A stretch of 64,000 nucleotides of DNA from Prorocentrum cordatum (Eukaryota > Sar > Dinophyceae > Prorocentrales > Prorocentraceae), in the NCBI GenBank assembly GCA_963575745.1, contig CAUYUJ010005780.1:448501-512500 (forward strand). Direction: 5' to 3'. The notes under the pieces are model-generated. The model searched no databases and was not told the origin of the DNA. It worked only from the letters and a program-made list of their open reading frames with translations. Position 1 is the first letter of the stretch. The number at the start of each line of letters is the position of its first letter. Below, piece after piece: positions 12,495 through 22,749 of this stretch. The translations under genes and the position numbers were made by a program.

Positions 12495-12599
12495 GTGGCG
12501 CTGCACAGCCCACCTTCTCTGCACCGCCTGCCAACACGACCGAGTTGACACGCCACGGAACTCGCCGCGCAGCGCCACTCACCCCGCCGCCCAGCGCTG

Positions 12600-13134
12600 C
12601 ACAGGCTGCCGCCTCCTCCAACGTGGGACTCAGGCGCGATGCGCCCTGTATCAACGCCATTTTCGGCAACGATGCCTCCGCAGAAGCAGCGTTGCAGGAG
12701 GTGCTCGAAAAAATCCGCAGAGACTTCCTATTCGGCAACTCGGCCGAGGTGCCGCCGGACGATCCTGGGATGGCTCGAGGTTCCGTGGCGCATGTCCAAA
12801 AAGCCCTGGGCGGCGTCCAGGTTTTCCATGTCAAAACTTGGCCGAGGTTCTCCAGCATGTCCAAAAAACCCTGGGCGGCGTCGCCGACGCTCCGCTCACC
12901 GGCGTGCGCGAATGGTTGCTGACCGACCACCGACTGGGCAGGCTGGGCCTCGGGCTCGGGCGGGTCGACGCCGTCCTGCCGGGGGGGCGGCTCCTGAGCG
13001 AGACCGCGGCCGAGGAGACGGTCCAGAGCGCCGTCGGCACCACCGTGCGTGCCTCGGCGTCTGGAGAACCTGCCACGAGCAGCCGCGACCGGAGCCAGTC
13101 GGCTCCTGTCGGCCCGCGCGCACCCCAGCCTTGA
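12600..13134 (+). CDS. Possible 3' exons of the unknown gene, ending at TGA 13132
   Basis: Protein-like pieces on the plus strand include INAIFGNDASAEAALQEVL (about 12652-12708). A second piece in another frame starts with GVREWLLTDHRLGRLGLGLG, is Ser/Thr/Arg-rich, and ends at TGA 13132-13134. An AATAAA lies at 13154-13159, a possible 3'-end signal. Between them a 27-base sequence containing TCCAAAAAGCCCTGGGCGGC occurs twice (12791-12817 and 12856-12882, offset 65), with one copy slightly altered. The frame changes require introns or decay. Confidence 0.25.
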
Positions 13135-13309
13135 GTTAAAGCTGCTGCGCAAATAAAAATGCTGAACAGCCTACGAAACACAGTGCTGAACAGCCTGCGT
13201 TGTGGCCGCGGCCATGGAAACTATTGCGGAGCGGGCCTAGAGACGAAAATCATCATCGTAGTCGCCCCCGTCGCCCCCACCATGGGCACCATCGCATCAC
13301 CACAGCATC

Positions 13310-13450
13310 CGTCGTCGTCGTCGTCGTCGTCGTCGTCGGTCGTCGTCGGTCGTCGTCGTCGTCGTCCCCCCCGCCTAGAGCAAATAAAAAAACGGATCCG
13401 TGGGCGACGCCGCCGCTGCCGCCACTGCCGCCGCTGCCACCTGCTCCTCC
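13310..13450 (+). repeat. GTC/CGT then GCC trinucleotide runs
   Basis: A nearly pure GTC/CGT run at about 13313-13370 is followed, after a short break, by CCGCCGCTGCC-type triplets at about 13408-13440. This is simple sequence with no gene. Confidence 0.85.
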
Positions 13451-13581
13451 TCGTCATCCTCACCGTCATCCAACTCCTGGTCCTCCTGCCCCGGATCTGT
13501 GGGTGTATTTTGTGGCGCTCGTGTGTGCCAGCCGCGTTGCCAGTTTAGTTTTCAGTTCGGGTAATTCGCATGGATGTAATT

Positions 13582-13765
13582 CCCTACCTAGGCTTTGCCT
13601 AGAGGGCTAGCTTAGCTTAGCCTAGCTTAGCTTAGTATAGCATAGCGCAGCGCTGCATCAGCATAGCGTACCATAGCATAACATAGCCAAGCAAAGCATA
13701 GCACATCATAACATAGCGCAACATAACATATCATATCATAACATAACATGACATAGCGCAACTTA
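13582..13765 (+). repeat. CCTAG hairpin plus AGCAT-type array 2
   Basis: CTAGGC TTT GCCTAG, a 6-bp stem with a 3-base loop, directly precedes TAGCTTAGC units that grade into AGCAT/ACATA units. The order of hairpin then array is the same as at 10186-10695. Confidence 0.85.
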
Positions 13766-13788
13766 TAATTAGGAGCCGGGAAAAAAAC

Positions 13789-14411
13789 ACACAAAGGAAT
13801 TTCACACAAAAGGTTTTGGCACCACCAACGGTGCAACGCGTGTGCACACATGCGACTGGATCCCCAGCGATCCGAACCAGGGTTGATGCACGGCCGCGCT
13901 CTACGATGCAGTTGACATGTATGGCGTGGCAAGGCTGTCGGCGGCGACAAGATCCCCAAATCCGCTACTAACTAACATTAACATTCCATGGTGGTTTCGC
14001 ACAACCAAACCACCGTGCAACGTCAGTTTGTTCATCCGTTGACAACAGCACGCGTCGCGGCAGCAGAACGCAGTAGCGCGCGCGGGCGTGCAGGGTCGGC
14101 GATGTGGCTGGCCAGCTGCCAGCGCGATTTCGGCAAAAGAGCTGAAATCCACGCAGCATCGTTTTGTGCGTGGTATCCGGCGCAACTGCATCGCACTGCC
14201 AGGCGCCGCGGCCTTGTGATTGTAGCGCCAGGCCGCGTGCGCTCCTCGAGGCGGGAAAGCAAGCTCTACACAAAGGAATCGCGCGTTCTCTTGTGGGGGC
14301 GGCGAAAACGATCGTACACAAAGGAAATTCCTTTGTGCGCCCCCCGCGTTGGCAGTTTAACCAGACCGTACACAAAGGAATTACGCGAGACTTCGTGGCA
14401 CACAAAGGAAT
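13789..14411 (+). repeat. ACACAAAGGAAT motif cluster with a palindrome
   Basis: ACACAAAGGAA(T/A) occurs at 13789, 14268, 14316, 14370 and 14400 on the plus strand. At 14317-14337 it meets its own reverse complement, making two 10-base arms (CACAAAGGAA and TTCCTTTGTG) with a single central base. The spacing is irregular, so this is not a simple tandem repeat. No gene is recognised between the copies. Confidence 0.8.
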
Positions 14412-14980
14412 TACAGCAACGCCCTTTGGGTTGCGCTCTTCGCGCGCGGCGACAGCTCCGAGCTGGAAAGGAAGGGAGGGCGGGACAAGGCAAAGCAGGG
14501 GAAGAGGAACAAGAAGAGGAGGGCGAGAAAGAAGCGAAGGAAGCAACGGAAGGAAGCCAGGATGCGCGCAAGCGAAGCTAACACTGCGCGCCGAAACAGT
14601 TGTTCGTTCGTTCGGTTGGCCGTGTGGCAGATGAGTAGAAAAAATGGTTTGCTGCCTATCGAATGGACTTTTTGAGAATGAGACCCGCGCTCTCTTCCCA
14701 ACCCCTTTTTCCCACACCCCGTTGCGAGCGCGCTACGATTTATTCTGGCCCGCGGGCAGAGAACTGCCAGTTGCTGGTGAGCGGTCTTTCCACCCGTCAC
14801 GCGTTCCGAACACATGCGACCAGCTAGACGCACTTGCCACGCAAACCGCCAACTCCAAAGACCGACGCCGCACCGATCCCCGCATCCGTGCCAGGCACCC
14901 TCTCAACGACGCCCCCTTCCAGCGTAAAACCAGTACAACCCTTTGTGTTTATGTGTTTTTTCCTGTTCTGAATAATAGCA
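14412..14980. other. Gene-free stretch
   Basis: The segment from about 14470 to 14570 is purine-rich (GGAAGG/GAAGAGG). The remainder is ordinary. Open frames on both strands here have no recognisable protein. Confidence 0.5.
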
Positions 14981-14984
14981 CAGC

Positions 14985-15158
14985 ATATATTTGCATAGCA
15001 CAGCGCGGCATTACATAGCATAGCATAACATCGCATAGCATCGCATAGCATCGCATAGCAAAGCATAGCATAGCATAGCATTGCGCAGCATAGCATGGCA
15101 TGGCATGGCATAGCAACTAATGCTGCTTTCCTAGGGGCTCCAACTTCTAGGTAGGGTT
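14985..15158 (-). repeat. AGCAT-type array 3 plus inverted CCTAG motif
   Basis: AGCAT and TCGCATAGCA units run from about 14985 to 15115. They are followed at 15126-15158 by CCTAGG, a gap of about 12 bases, and CTAGGTAGGG, the reverse complement of the motif found 5' of arrays 1 and 2. Confidence 0.8.
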
Positions 15159-15419
15159 GCACTGGGGTAATTGTAAGGTTCAGTGTTTGCTGGCGTGGAC
15201 CCCAGAAAACCACCAACCGAAAGCCCGCCACACCCAATAACTACCCAGCGCACGGGGCGGCCACGAAAAGCTCGCGGGCAGCCACCTGGCGAAAACCCGA
15301 CACACCCACGCACCGCACGGGGCGCCCACAAGGCGCCCACGACTGGCCACCCACCAAGCACCAGGCAAAAACCCCGGCACGCCGATCTTACCAATTAGAG
15401 CTTCAGAAAACTGCGTCCG
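15159..15419. other. Gene-free stretch
   Basis: C/A-rich sequence with several CCACCCA and GGCGCCCAC words. No gene or family recognised. Confidence 0.45.
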
Positions 15420-15585
15420 CATAATGTCTCAAGGAGTTCCGCGCAGATTTCTAGGATCAGCGCTGGGCCACCCTCCCTGACGAGCGGAGCGCGCCAGAGG
15501 CGGCGCTGAAGGCGCCGCCAGGGGGGCCGGCCCGACGCCGATTCAGGAAATCCGCGCGGACCTGAATGAAAGTATGCGTATGGCA
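15420..15585. mobile_element. TIR element (MITE-like), copy 1
   Basis: The left arm runs through TCCGCGCAGATTTCTAGGAT and CAGCGCTGG. The right arm holds the inverted sequence, GCCGATTCAGGAAATCCGCG then CGGACCT. The arms match copies near 21.5, 26.1, 28.9, 29.8, 30.8, 52.5 and 53.2 kb. In the middle, 15499-15519 forms a perfect hairpin: stem GGCGGCGC/GCGCCGCC with loop TGAAG. There is no coding capacity, so it is probably non-autonomous. Confidence 0.8.
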
Positions 15586-16128
15586 TTTCTCGTTGTTTGG
15601 TGACTTCCATAATTCAAGTCAGAACCCATAGTTGATCAAATGAATGCACGGTGTTGTGGCGACGCCTAGTGGAAGAGTGGTCAAGAAAATTAAGCTGCCC
15701 CGAGGTCGTCTCGCACTTCCCAAAGGTCTTGAGCGCCCCAGCGGTGAGGCGTTGGCCACGCGGATCTTGGTGACGGCCCTGTACCTCGACAAAGAAGTGG
15801 GCAGAAACAGTTTTCCACATAGCCATCCAACATCCATACATGCTCTGCTGTATATTTGCAGAGATACGCTATTCCAAAATCCGCTGGCCCTGTCTGCGCA
15901 TGTGACAGTGAGTCCTGGGTAGTCCTGGGTGGTCGTCCCAGAGTGGTCCTAGAAGATGCTTTTCCATTCGAGCTTCTCTCCCAATTGTCCTGCGGCCAAG
16001 TGAGACTTTCGAGGCTTCCTCTCCCTCCCCCTTCTGCCCCTTGCCCTCCTCTCAGGGGCGTCCAAGAGGGGGGGGTGCAGATCATGGCCAGAGGCATGTA
16101 CACGGCCAAGGGGGGGACCAGGGGACGT
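15586..16128. other. Gene-free stretch
   Basis: No recognisable gene or repeat family apart from a G run near 16068-16075. It ends at the leader of the next 77-bp-family locus. Confidence 0.45.
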
Positions 16129-17110
16129 AGTAAAATTATCCTGGCGAAGGACCCAAGCATATGCAGTTGTGAAGACCGCCGTTGTGAAAACGCATTCAGT
16201 GGAGCTCACTACGGGGCCACGAAACGCGTGAAAGGAACACCGAAATGAGGCGGGACCATCATGCGGGGGGCGCTGAGGCCAAAAGAAACGGGCTCCATGC
16301 TGATGTAAAACGTTGCGGCTGACAAGCACCTGAAGGAGCGGGAGACCGGGGCCGTCGGTGGAGCTCCCTATGGGGCCACGAAGCGTGTGAGGGGTGTGCG
16401 AAAGAGATTGGGATGGCGGCATGCGAACGCAGCCGGTGGAGCTCCCCGTGGGGCCATGAAACGTGTGATGGGTGTGCTAAAGTGAGGGGGGTGGCGGCAT
16501 GCGAAGGCAGCCGCTGGCGCCTTCGGTGGAGCTCCCCATGGGGCCACGGACCGCGTGAGGGATGCGCCAAAGTGAGGGGGGTGGCGGCATGCGAACGCAG
16601 CCAATGGGATCTTTAGTGGAGCTTCCTATGAGGCCATGAAACGTGTGAGGGGTGTGCCAAAGTGAGGGGGGGTGCTGGGGCCTTCGGTGGAGCTCCTTAT
16701 GGGGCCACGAAACGTGTGATGGGGCGTGACAAAGTGAGGGGGATGGCGGCATGCGAAGGCAGCCACTGGCGCCTTCGGTGGAGCTCCTCACGGGAGCACG
16801 GAACATGTGAGGGGTGTGCCAAAGTGAGAGGGGTCGCGGCATGCGAAGGCAGCCACTGGCGCCTTCGGTGGAGCTCCTCATGGGGCCACGGAACGTCTGG
16901 GGGATGCGCCAAATGGCGGCATGCGGACGCAGCCAATGGGGCCTTTAGTGGAGCTCCCTATGGGGCCACGAAACGTGTGAGGGGTGTGCCAAAGTGAGGG
17001 GGTTGACGGGTGAAGGGAGTAGCGGGAGGAGGATGCGAGGAGAGAAGGGGAAGCGGGGCACCGTCTCTTCAAAACGAAGGTCTAACACCACAAGATGATT
17101 GGGAAAAGAG
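16129..17110 (+). repeat. 77-bp-family element with leader, spacer, array and trailer (locus 2)
   Basis: This is the most complete copy. The leader at 16129-16200 contains GGCGAAGGACCCAAGCATAT, GCAGTTGTGAA and CGCCGTTGTGAA. It is followed by one unit, then a spacer near 16265-16345 (CCATGCTGATGTAAAACGTT, GCGGCTGACA). About eight units follow with spacings of 71-91 bases, most often 90. The trailer near 17050-17110 contains GCGGGGCACCGTCTCTTCAA and AACACCACAAGATGATTGGG. The same trailer, reverse-complemented, occurs at about 56060-56140. Confidence 0.87.
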
Positions 17111-17229
17111 GGACCATGAAGTCAGAGAGATATCATGGCGTCGTCCATGATTTCCCCCCCTAGTCATCACCACCCTCTTGGACGACCACGATCCCTCCCA
17201 TTCCTAGAAGCCTCCCAGATCGGGTCATA

Positions 17230-17400
17230 GTAGATGGATCGCAGGGTCGCGCCGCATCGTCGACGCATCATCGATACATCATCGAAAGATCGGTGATGCA
17301 CCGTCGACGTCTGCGTGGGGAAAGTCGAGCTCCAAATCGAGCCGCATCGCGGATGCATCGGCGATGCGTCGCGATCCCCCGACTCCATCTACTCCGACCT
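17230..17400 (+). repeat. GCATCG-rich dispersed repeat (pair with 26430-26600)
   Basis: Both places carry ATCGAGCCGCATCGC, then GATGCATCGGCGATGCGTCG, then CGATCC, and end in a TGGGAGGCCT-like word. The similarity extends over at least 120 bases with the same orientation. Confidence 0.75.
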
Positions 17401-17640
17401 CGTTTGGGAAGCCTAAATCATCACCCTGCCATCGCTCAGACGTCCATTCGCAACACATGTTCCGCATTCGCGGCTCTTTTCCGCTAGATGATCCAAAATG
17501 CTCCTCCATGGACCTCACCGCGAAAAATTGAGCACGTCCAAGCGATGCCAAGTCACCCCCTAGTGCACGCCTTCGATCCCCCCTCTTCCACAACTCGCCC
17601 TGCGGCGCGCACAGGGGGGCAGGAGGAGGGACGGCTCCTT

Positions 17641-17720
17641 AGAAGGAGGCTGCTTCTGAGAAGGCGCCGACCCTGCATCTATAGACAAGGTCGGCGCCTT
17701 CTCAGAAGCTGCCTCCTTCT
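17641..17720. repeat. Long inverted repeat (hairpin element, copy 1)
   Basis: The arms at 17641-17672 and 17689-17720 are inverted repeats matching at 31 of 32 positions. They include GAGAAGGCGCCGACC and its complement and leave a 16-base loop (CTGCATCTATAGACAA). A degenerate relative with the same loop words lies at about 22750-22812. Both are followed by C-rich sequence. Confidence 0.9.
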
Positions 17721-19010
17721 GAGAAGCCTCCCCCCGTCCCCCCCCCTCCCCCCCTGTGCGCGTGGCCGACCACCACTCGCCCTCCTCCGCCCACCTGCAT
17801 CGGCCCGCTGCGCCCAGGCCACCAGGACCGCGCGGGGCGGGCAGCTCCACCGCCAGGTCCATGGCCGCCGCGCCGTCCTGGCTCCGCCCCCCCCCCACAC
17901 CCTCTCCTGGGGCCACCAGGCCTTGATTGGATTCTTCGACTCAGAGAAGCTGCAGAGCTGGTAAGCTGTCGCATTCGATCTAGAATTGCCCAATGCACAA
18001 AAGTCAAGTGCACGAGGGAGAGGTGTATGTCTCTTCGCCCCTCCCACATTCGGCGGCGAGCCCAGGGGGGAATGCACAAGGGGGCGGCTTTCTCACACGG
18101 CTCGGAAGGGCTCTGGCCTCCGAAAGCATGCCGACCTCAGCCATAACTGGGGGAGCTGTGGTCCTAACCCCCCTGGGGGAACCCATCGCATTGACGATCT
18201 CTCGAGAGGCGTGTCAATCGCGTGGCCCCCCAGGGGGGCAAGGAACACAGCTCCCCCAGTTGCGGCTGGCCTGGCATGGGCGGCTTTTCAGAGGGCTGGA
18301 GGGCCTCTGAGAAGCCCCGCCGCCTCCAAAGGAAGGCCCGCCCCCCCTCGCGTCTCCCCTAGGCTGGGGACGCTGCGGATGGGGACGGGCCGATCCTGGG
18401 CACTGGATCGTTGGATACGGCGTCCGGCGAGGCCCAGAGATGGCGCGTGCACCGCGTCTGGCCTGCAGGTGTGGCCTGGCCAAGGTCAGCGTCGGGATAT
18501 GGCTCAGGTCACCCGTCTCTCCCCTCCTGGCCAGGAAGGGAGGGGTCCTAACTGGGCAAGGGGGAGAAGAGGGATGAAGGGACATGCTGCTGGACTAACA
18601 AAAGCAAGGAAACAAGTCAAGAGCAAGACCCGGACGGGGGTCGGACCACGTGACCAGACGGATTGAAAGGATGAAGGACTCGCCAGACCAGGGGAGGCAG
18701 GATGACAGAGGAACAGAATCAAGCTCCACCTCGAGACCACCCTATCAAAAATCCCCCGGATGAAGCATACGTCCTTGACCCTTGTTTGTGGGCCAACTCT
18801 GGGACCACTCTGGCCTCGCACACCGCATCCTTCACCCACTGGACATTCAAACCGCGACCTTGTCATGGCAACTTCTTGGCTCTCGCCAACTGGAGGGAGA
18901 TGGGCGGAGGGGGGACGCTGCACCCAAGGTGTTTTTTGCGTATTGTTTCAATCGTTTTTAATATACCTATACGACCATCCTTCGGGTGATAAGGAGGTTG
19001 TGGGGGGGAC
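17721..19010. other. Gene-free stretch
   Basis: Very GC-rich, with open frames on both strands and no recognisable product. At about 18290-18330 the words AGAGGGC and GCCTCTGAGAAGCC resemble half of the hairpin element at 17641-17720. Confidence 0.45.
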
Positions 19011-19019
19011 CAACATCTG

Positions 19020-20110
19020 ACTCAATCAATCTCACTATCGATCTCACTCAACGGGACACCACGGGACACTTGTCGGTCTCATTATCGATGTCACTATCGA
19101 GCTCACTCAACGGAACACCACGGGACACCACGGGCCACCGCGGGACACCACGGGACATCGCGGGACACCTCTCGATTTCACTACCGGCCCCACTATCGAT
19201 CTCACTATCGATCTCACACTACGGGACACCATAGGACATCACGGGGCACCACGGGACACCTCGGCACACCACATCGATCTCACTATCGATCGCACTATCG
19301 ATCTCACTCAACGGGACACGACGGGACACCACCTGACACCACGGGACACCTGTCCATCTCACTATCGATCTCACTATCGATCTCGCTTTTTGGGACACCA
19401 CGGGACACCTCGGGACACCACATCGATTTCAATATCGTGTCGATCTCACTATCGATCTCATTCAACGGGACAGCACGGGACACCTCGGGGCACCACATCG
19501 ATCTCACTATCGATCTATCTATCGACCTCACTCAACGGGACACGACGGGACACCACGAGACACCTGTCGATCTCACTATCGATCTCACTCAACGGAACAC
19601 CACGGGACATCTCGGGGCACCACATCGATCTCAGTATCGATCTCAGTATCGATCTCACTATCGATCTCACTCAGTGGGACACCACGGGACACCTGTCCAT
19701 CTCACTATCGATCTCACTTTTTGGGACACCACAGGACACCACGGGACACCTTGGGGCATCTCATCGATCTCACTATCGGTCTCACTATCGATCGCACTAT
19801 CGATCTCACTCGACGTGACACCACGGGACACCACGGGACACCGCGGGACACCGCGAGCCACTGCCGGACGGACGGACTGACGGACGGGCGGGCGGAGGAG
19901 AGTCATTTGTCTTGACTTCGCCCTAGCAATGGCGGACACCACGGGACACCAGGGGACACCGCAGGACACTACGAGCCACCGCCGGACGGGCGGGCGGGGG
20001 GAGAATCATGTGTCTTCGCCCTAGCAACGGCGGACACCACGGGACGCCACGGGACACCATGGGACACCGCGGAACACCGCGAGCCACCGCCGGATGGGCG
20101 GGAGGAGGAT
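19020..20110 (+). repeat. Minisatellite built from two interleaved short words
   Basis: About 1.1 kb alternates clusters of ATCTCACTATCG (12 bases) with clusters of ACCACGGGAC (10 bases), commonly linked by CTCACTCAACGGGAC. After 19850 the first word drops out and only the GGACACC word and CGAGCCACYGCCGGA remain. The many long frames here are repeat translations. Confidence 0.92.
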
Positions 20111-20399
20111 AATCATTTGTCTTGACTTCGCCCTAGCAACGGCGGGTTCATCCCTCTCGCGCGCCTACGCAGCTTCGCCTCGCCCGCACGCACGACACGA
20201 ACGAAACCAAACGATTTTCTGGCTGGGGGCCTCCGTTCCACTGCGATCTCACCCCCCAACCTCCGATACATATATTATGTTTTATGCGTTGGGGGAAACG
20301 TGTCATTCAGGGGGAGGAGGCGCGGCCAGGGGTCTAACAAGAACGCCGGCCGCGGCGTGCACCCGCCAGGGTGGGTCCGCGCCAAGAGCAATACATCAA

Positions 20400-20830
20400 T
20401 CGCCCGTGTGCACCACAACCCCTGTGTACACGACAATGCTCAGCGCCTGCGTGCCAATCCCTGCGCAAACGAACGACATTGCCCAACGCCTGCGTGCAAC
20501 ACATCGCCGCCTGCACACACCACAATGCCTCCGTGAACAACAGCAGCCGCGCGCACCACCTGTGTACACCACAGTGCCTGTGCACACTGCAGCAGCCGCG
20601 GTCGCAACAGCGCCTGTGTGCACCACAGTGCCTGCGTGCACCAGAATTCTTGTGTAACCCACAGCGCCTGTGTCGTTCCACCATAACAAGCATGTGTACC
20701 ACAGCGCCTGTGCACACCACAATGCCTTCGTGCACCACAACGCTTGTGTACACCACAATGTCAAACGTGTCAGCGGATACATTCGTAGCTTGCGAGCACC
20801 ACGTTGTGTTTGTGAGCACCACAGTGTGGC
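20400..20830 (+). repeat. CACCACAATGCC-type minisatellite
   Basis: Degenerate repeats of about 12-18 bases, with variants of GTGCACCACAGTGCCTGTGT, run for about 430 bases. No gene. Confidence 0.85.
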
Positions 20831-20954
20831 AGGGTCGACCGCATGGCGGAATGGCGCAAGCCTCTTACCTGAATGCCAGCAACAGCGGGAAGAGGAACAG
20901 GACAAGCGAACCTTTTGTTTGCGGGGCTCGCTACAGACCGCGGAGAACCTCAGG

Positions 20955-21180
20955 ACTCGTCATTCACGTTCTCCTCCTCCTCCTCCTCCGCCTCCTCCTC
21001 CCCTCCACCTCCTCCCACCCTCCTCTTCCTCCTCGTCCCGTCGTCGCCGCCAGAACCGTAGGGCGCCGACCAGAAACGACCGACTGCGACACAGAGGTCA
21101 GTGGGCCCCTCCTCCTGCCCCTCCTTCTCCTCCTCCTCCTCCTCCTGCTTCTCCTGCTCCTCTTCCGCCTCTTCGCGGGG
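20955..21180 (+). repeat. CCT-rich polypyrimidine tract
   Basis: Two blocks rich in TCC/CTC triplets, at about 20970-21035 and 21110-21170, flank a mixed segment. The proline- or leucine-rich frames here are artefacts. Confidence 0.8.
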
Positions 21181-21486
21181 CTAGCCGCAGACTCAGGAGG
21201 CCCTAGGGACTCGTCCTTCAGGGCTCTAGCGGGGGAGGCCTCAAACATGGTCGTGGCCAGGCGTGCCCTCCGCCTCGTCCTCATCGCCATGTCCCTCCGC
21301 CTCTGATACCATTCTGCTGCACCGCGACGCTTGCACGCTCATGACTGCGTGCGCCGGAGCGCCTGTGAACTTTTTATAAGGTCCTCAAGTAGCTACTCAG
21401 ATTCACGCTTGTGGCCTGTTTGCAAGCATTACCGTTACGGGAGGAGGAGGGAGTCTTGGGGAGGTAACACGTGTTACCCCCAGAGG
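21181..21486. other. Gene-free stretch
   Basis: No recognisable gene, repeat or RNA. Confidence 0.45.
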
Positions 21487-21645
21487 GGATAACATAACGA
21501 TCTCTAGAACGTCGCAATGAATACGAAGCCGCCCCGGACTGCTCCCTGTGGTCTCCCGCGGAACGCGCCAGGGGCGGCGCCAGAGGCGGGGCCCAACGCC
21601 GATCCAAGAAATCCGCGCGAACCTCCTAGAAATAATGTTTATGCC
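21487..21645. mobile_element. TIR element (MITE-like), copy 2, left arm decayed
   Basis: The right end is clear: GCCGATCCAAGAAATCCGCG, CGAACCTCCTAG and AATAATGTTTATGCC. The left end retains only faint similarity to the family start (ATAACATAACGATCTCTAG). The middle holds GGGGCGGCGCCAGAGGCGGG. It is non-coding. Confidence 0.65.
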
Positions 21646-21883
21646 GATCTTTGCTCTTCGAGCCTGGGAAACTCTCTCGCCGCCCATCGGGAAGAGGACG
21701 GCCCCCTCGGCCCGGACAGCGAGGCCGCGAGCCTCCACTAATGCACCCGCGGGTGAGCCGTGGCCACCCGCGGAGTGCTAGTGCGAAGCAGACGGGTCCT
21801 GAGGAGACCGTGTGCTGCGCACACCCGTCGGACCTGTCCTGGACCACGGGGCGTTCTCCCTGGGCCAGCACTTCTTCGGGGGC

Positions 21884-21967
21884 CCAAAACCGCGTGGTGA
21901 CGGACCGCGTGGTGACCTCGGAATCCTCAACGTCCTCACCGAGCGGTCCGTCACCACACGGTTTTGG
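21884..21967. repeat. Inverted repeat of 25 bases
   Basis: The arms 21884-21908 and 21943-21967 are inverted copies with one mismatch. They begin CCAAAACCGCGTGGTGACGG on the left arm. The 34-base loop holds a second partial copy of GTGGTGAC. A shorter palindrome, GTGTGGTCACCACAC, lies nearby at about 22068-22082. Confidence 0.88.
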
Positions 21968-22289
21968 TACCCTGGAGGCCCTAATGTCCGAGACATTCTG
22001 GAAGAGCGACCCGAGTCCCAAAACCTCGCGGCGACCCCGAACCCCCACTCATTCACCCAGGCGGTGTGGTCACCACACTATTTGGGGGCCCCCGACCTTC
22101 GTCCTGAGTCGCATTCTGACAGCCCTGGAGCCCGCGGAAGGATCAGTGGAGGCCAACAGACGGAGAACAAACTCTGGAACCGTGTGCCTCAAGAGCCCTC
22201 CCCTCCTTTGGACGCCTGAAATGGGTACGGACAAAAACGGGCACGATGCCCACCAGCAGAAGCTATCCAAAACAGACAGCGGTAGCTGT
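21968..22289. other. Gene-free stretch
   Basis: It lies inside a long GC-driven open frame on the plus strand (from 21651) with no recognisable domain. I see no RNA or repeat beyond the palindrome at about 22068-22082. Confidence 0.45.
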
Positions 22290-22440
22290 TGGGCAGGCGG
22301 CCGTCTGTCTCACATGGACAGGGTTCGCGGCGGCACTGACAACGAGCCCTGTTCAAAATGGGCAGGGGCTGCTGTCAATATTCGTCCCCAATCTTTCCGT
22401 ACCCATTACGATCGTGCCGGCCTTCCTGGCGAGGACTGGC
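22290..22440 (+). repeat. Dispersed repeat (pair with 55420-55545)
   Basis: Both sites share, in order, GACARCGARCCCTGT, GGCAGG, TGCTGT, ACCCATT and CCGATCGTACCG or its variant ACGATCGTGCCG. The similarity spans about 110 bases and is well diverged. Confidence 0.5.
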
Positions 22441-22749
22441 CGAGAAAATAAAACGAATCGGGACCCGCTTCCCTCAGGACGCCTCCCCTTCCTGGCGAGG
22501 AGTGGTCGAGCGGCCATGCGGCGGATTCACAACCCACCAAACCACCCAAACCCAACCCGAAGTCGGCGTTAGTCCTGCCGCTTCCCGTGGGGGGACATCC
22601 CAGAACATATCGAGAAAACACCGTGGAGCCAGTGTGGGGGTCTGGGACCTTCGGGCTGGGCTGGGGGTGTTCTGGTAAGCAGCGACGGCCATGCGTTGGC
22701 GGCGCGCCCAGAGGGGGGGGGGGGCGGGAGAGGTGGGAAGGCTCCTAAG

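Noticed and set aside
11737-12517. Exon at 11789-12494 as an inserted element bounded by a 16-base direct repeat
   Set aside because: The same word also occurs in diverged form at 10846, 10875 and 11680, so it is not a simple target duplication. Repeated intron-start sequence fits better.
21651-22451. 266-codon plus-strand open frame
   Set aside because: It is Pro/Ser/Thr-rich, crosses an inverted repeat and a dispersed repeat, and has no recognisable domain. GC-driven openness is the simpler explanation.
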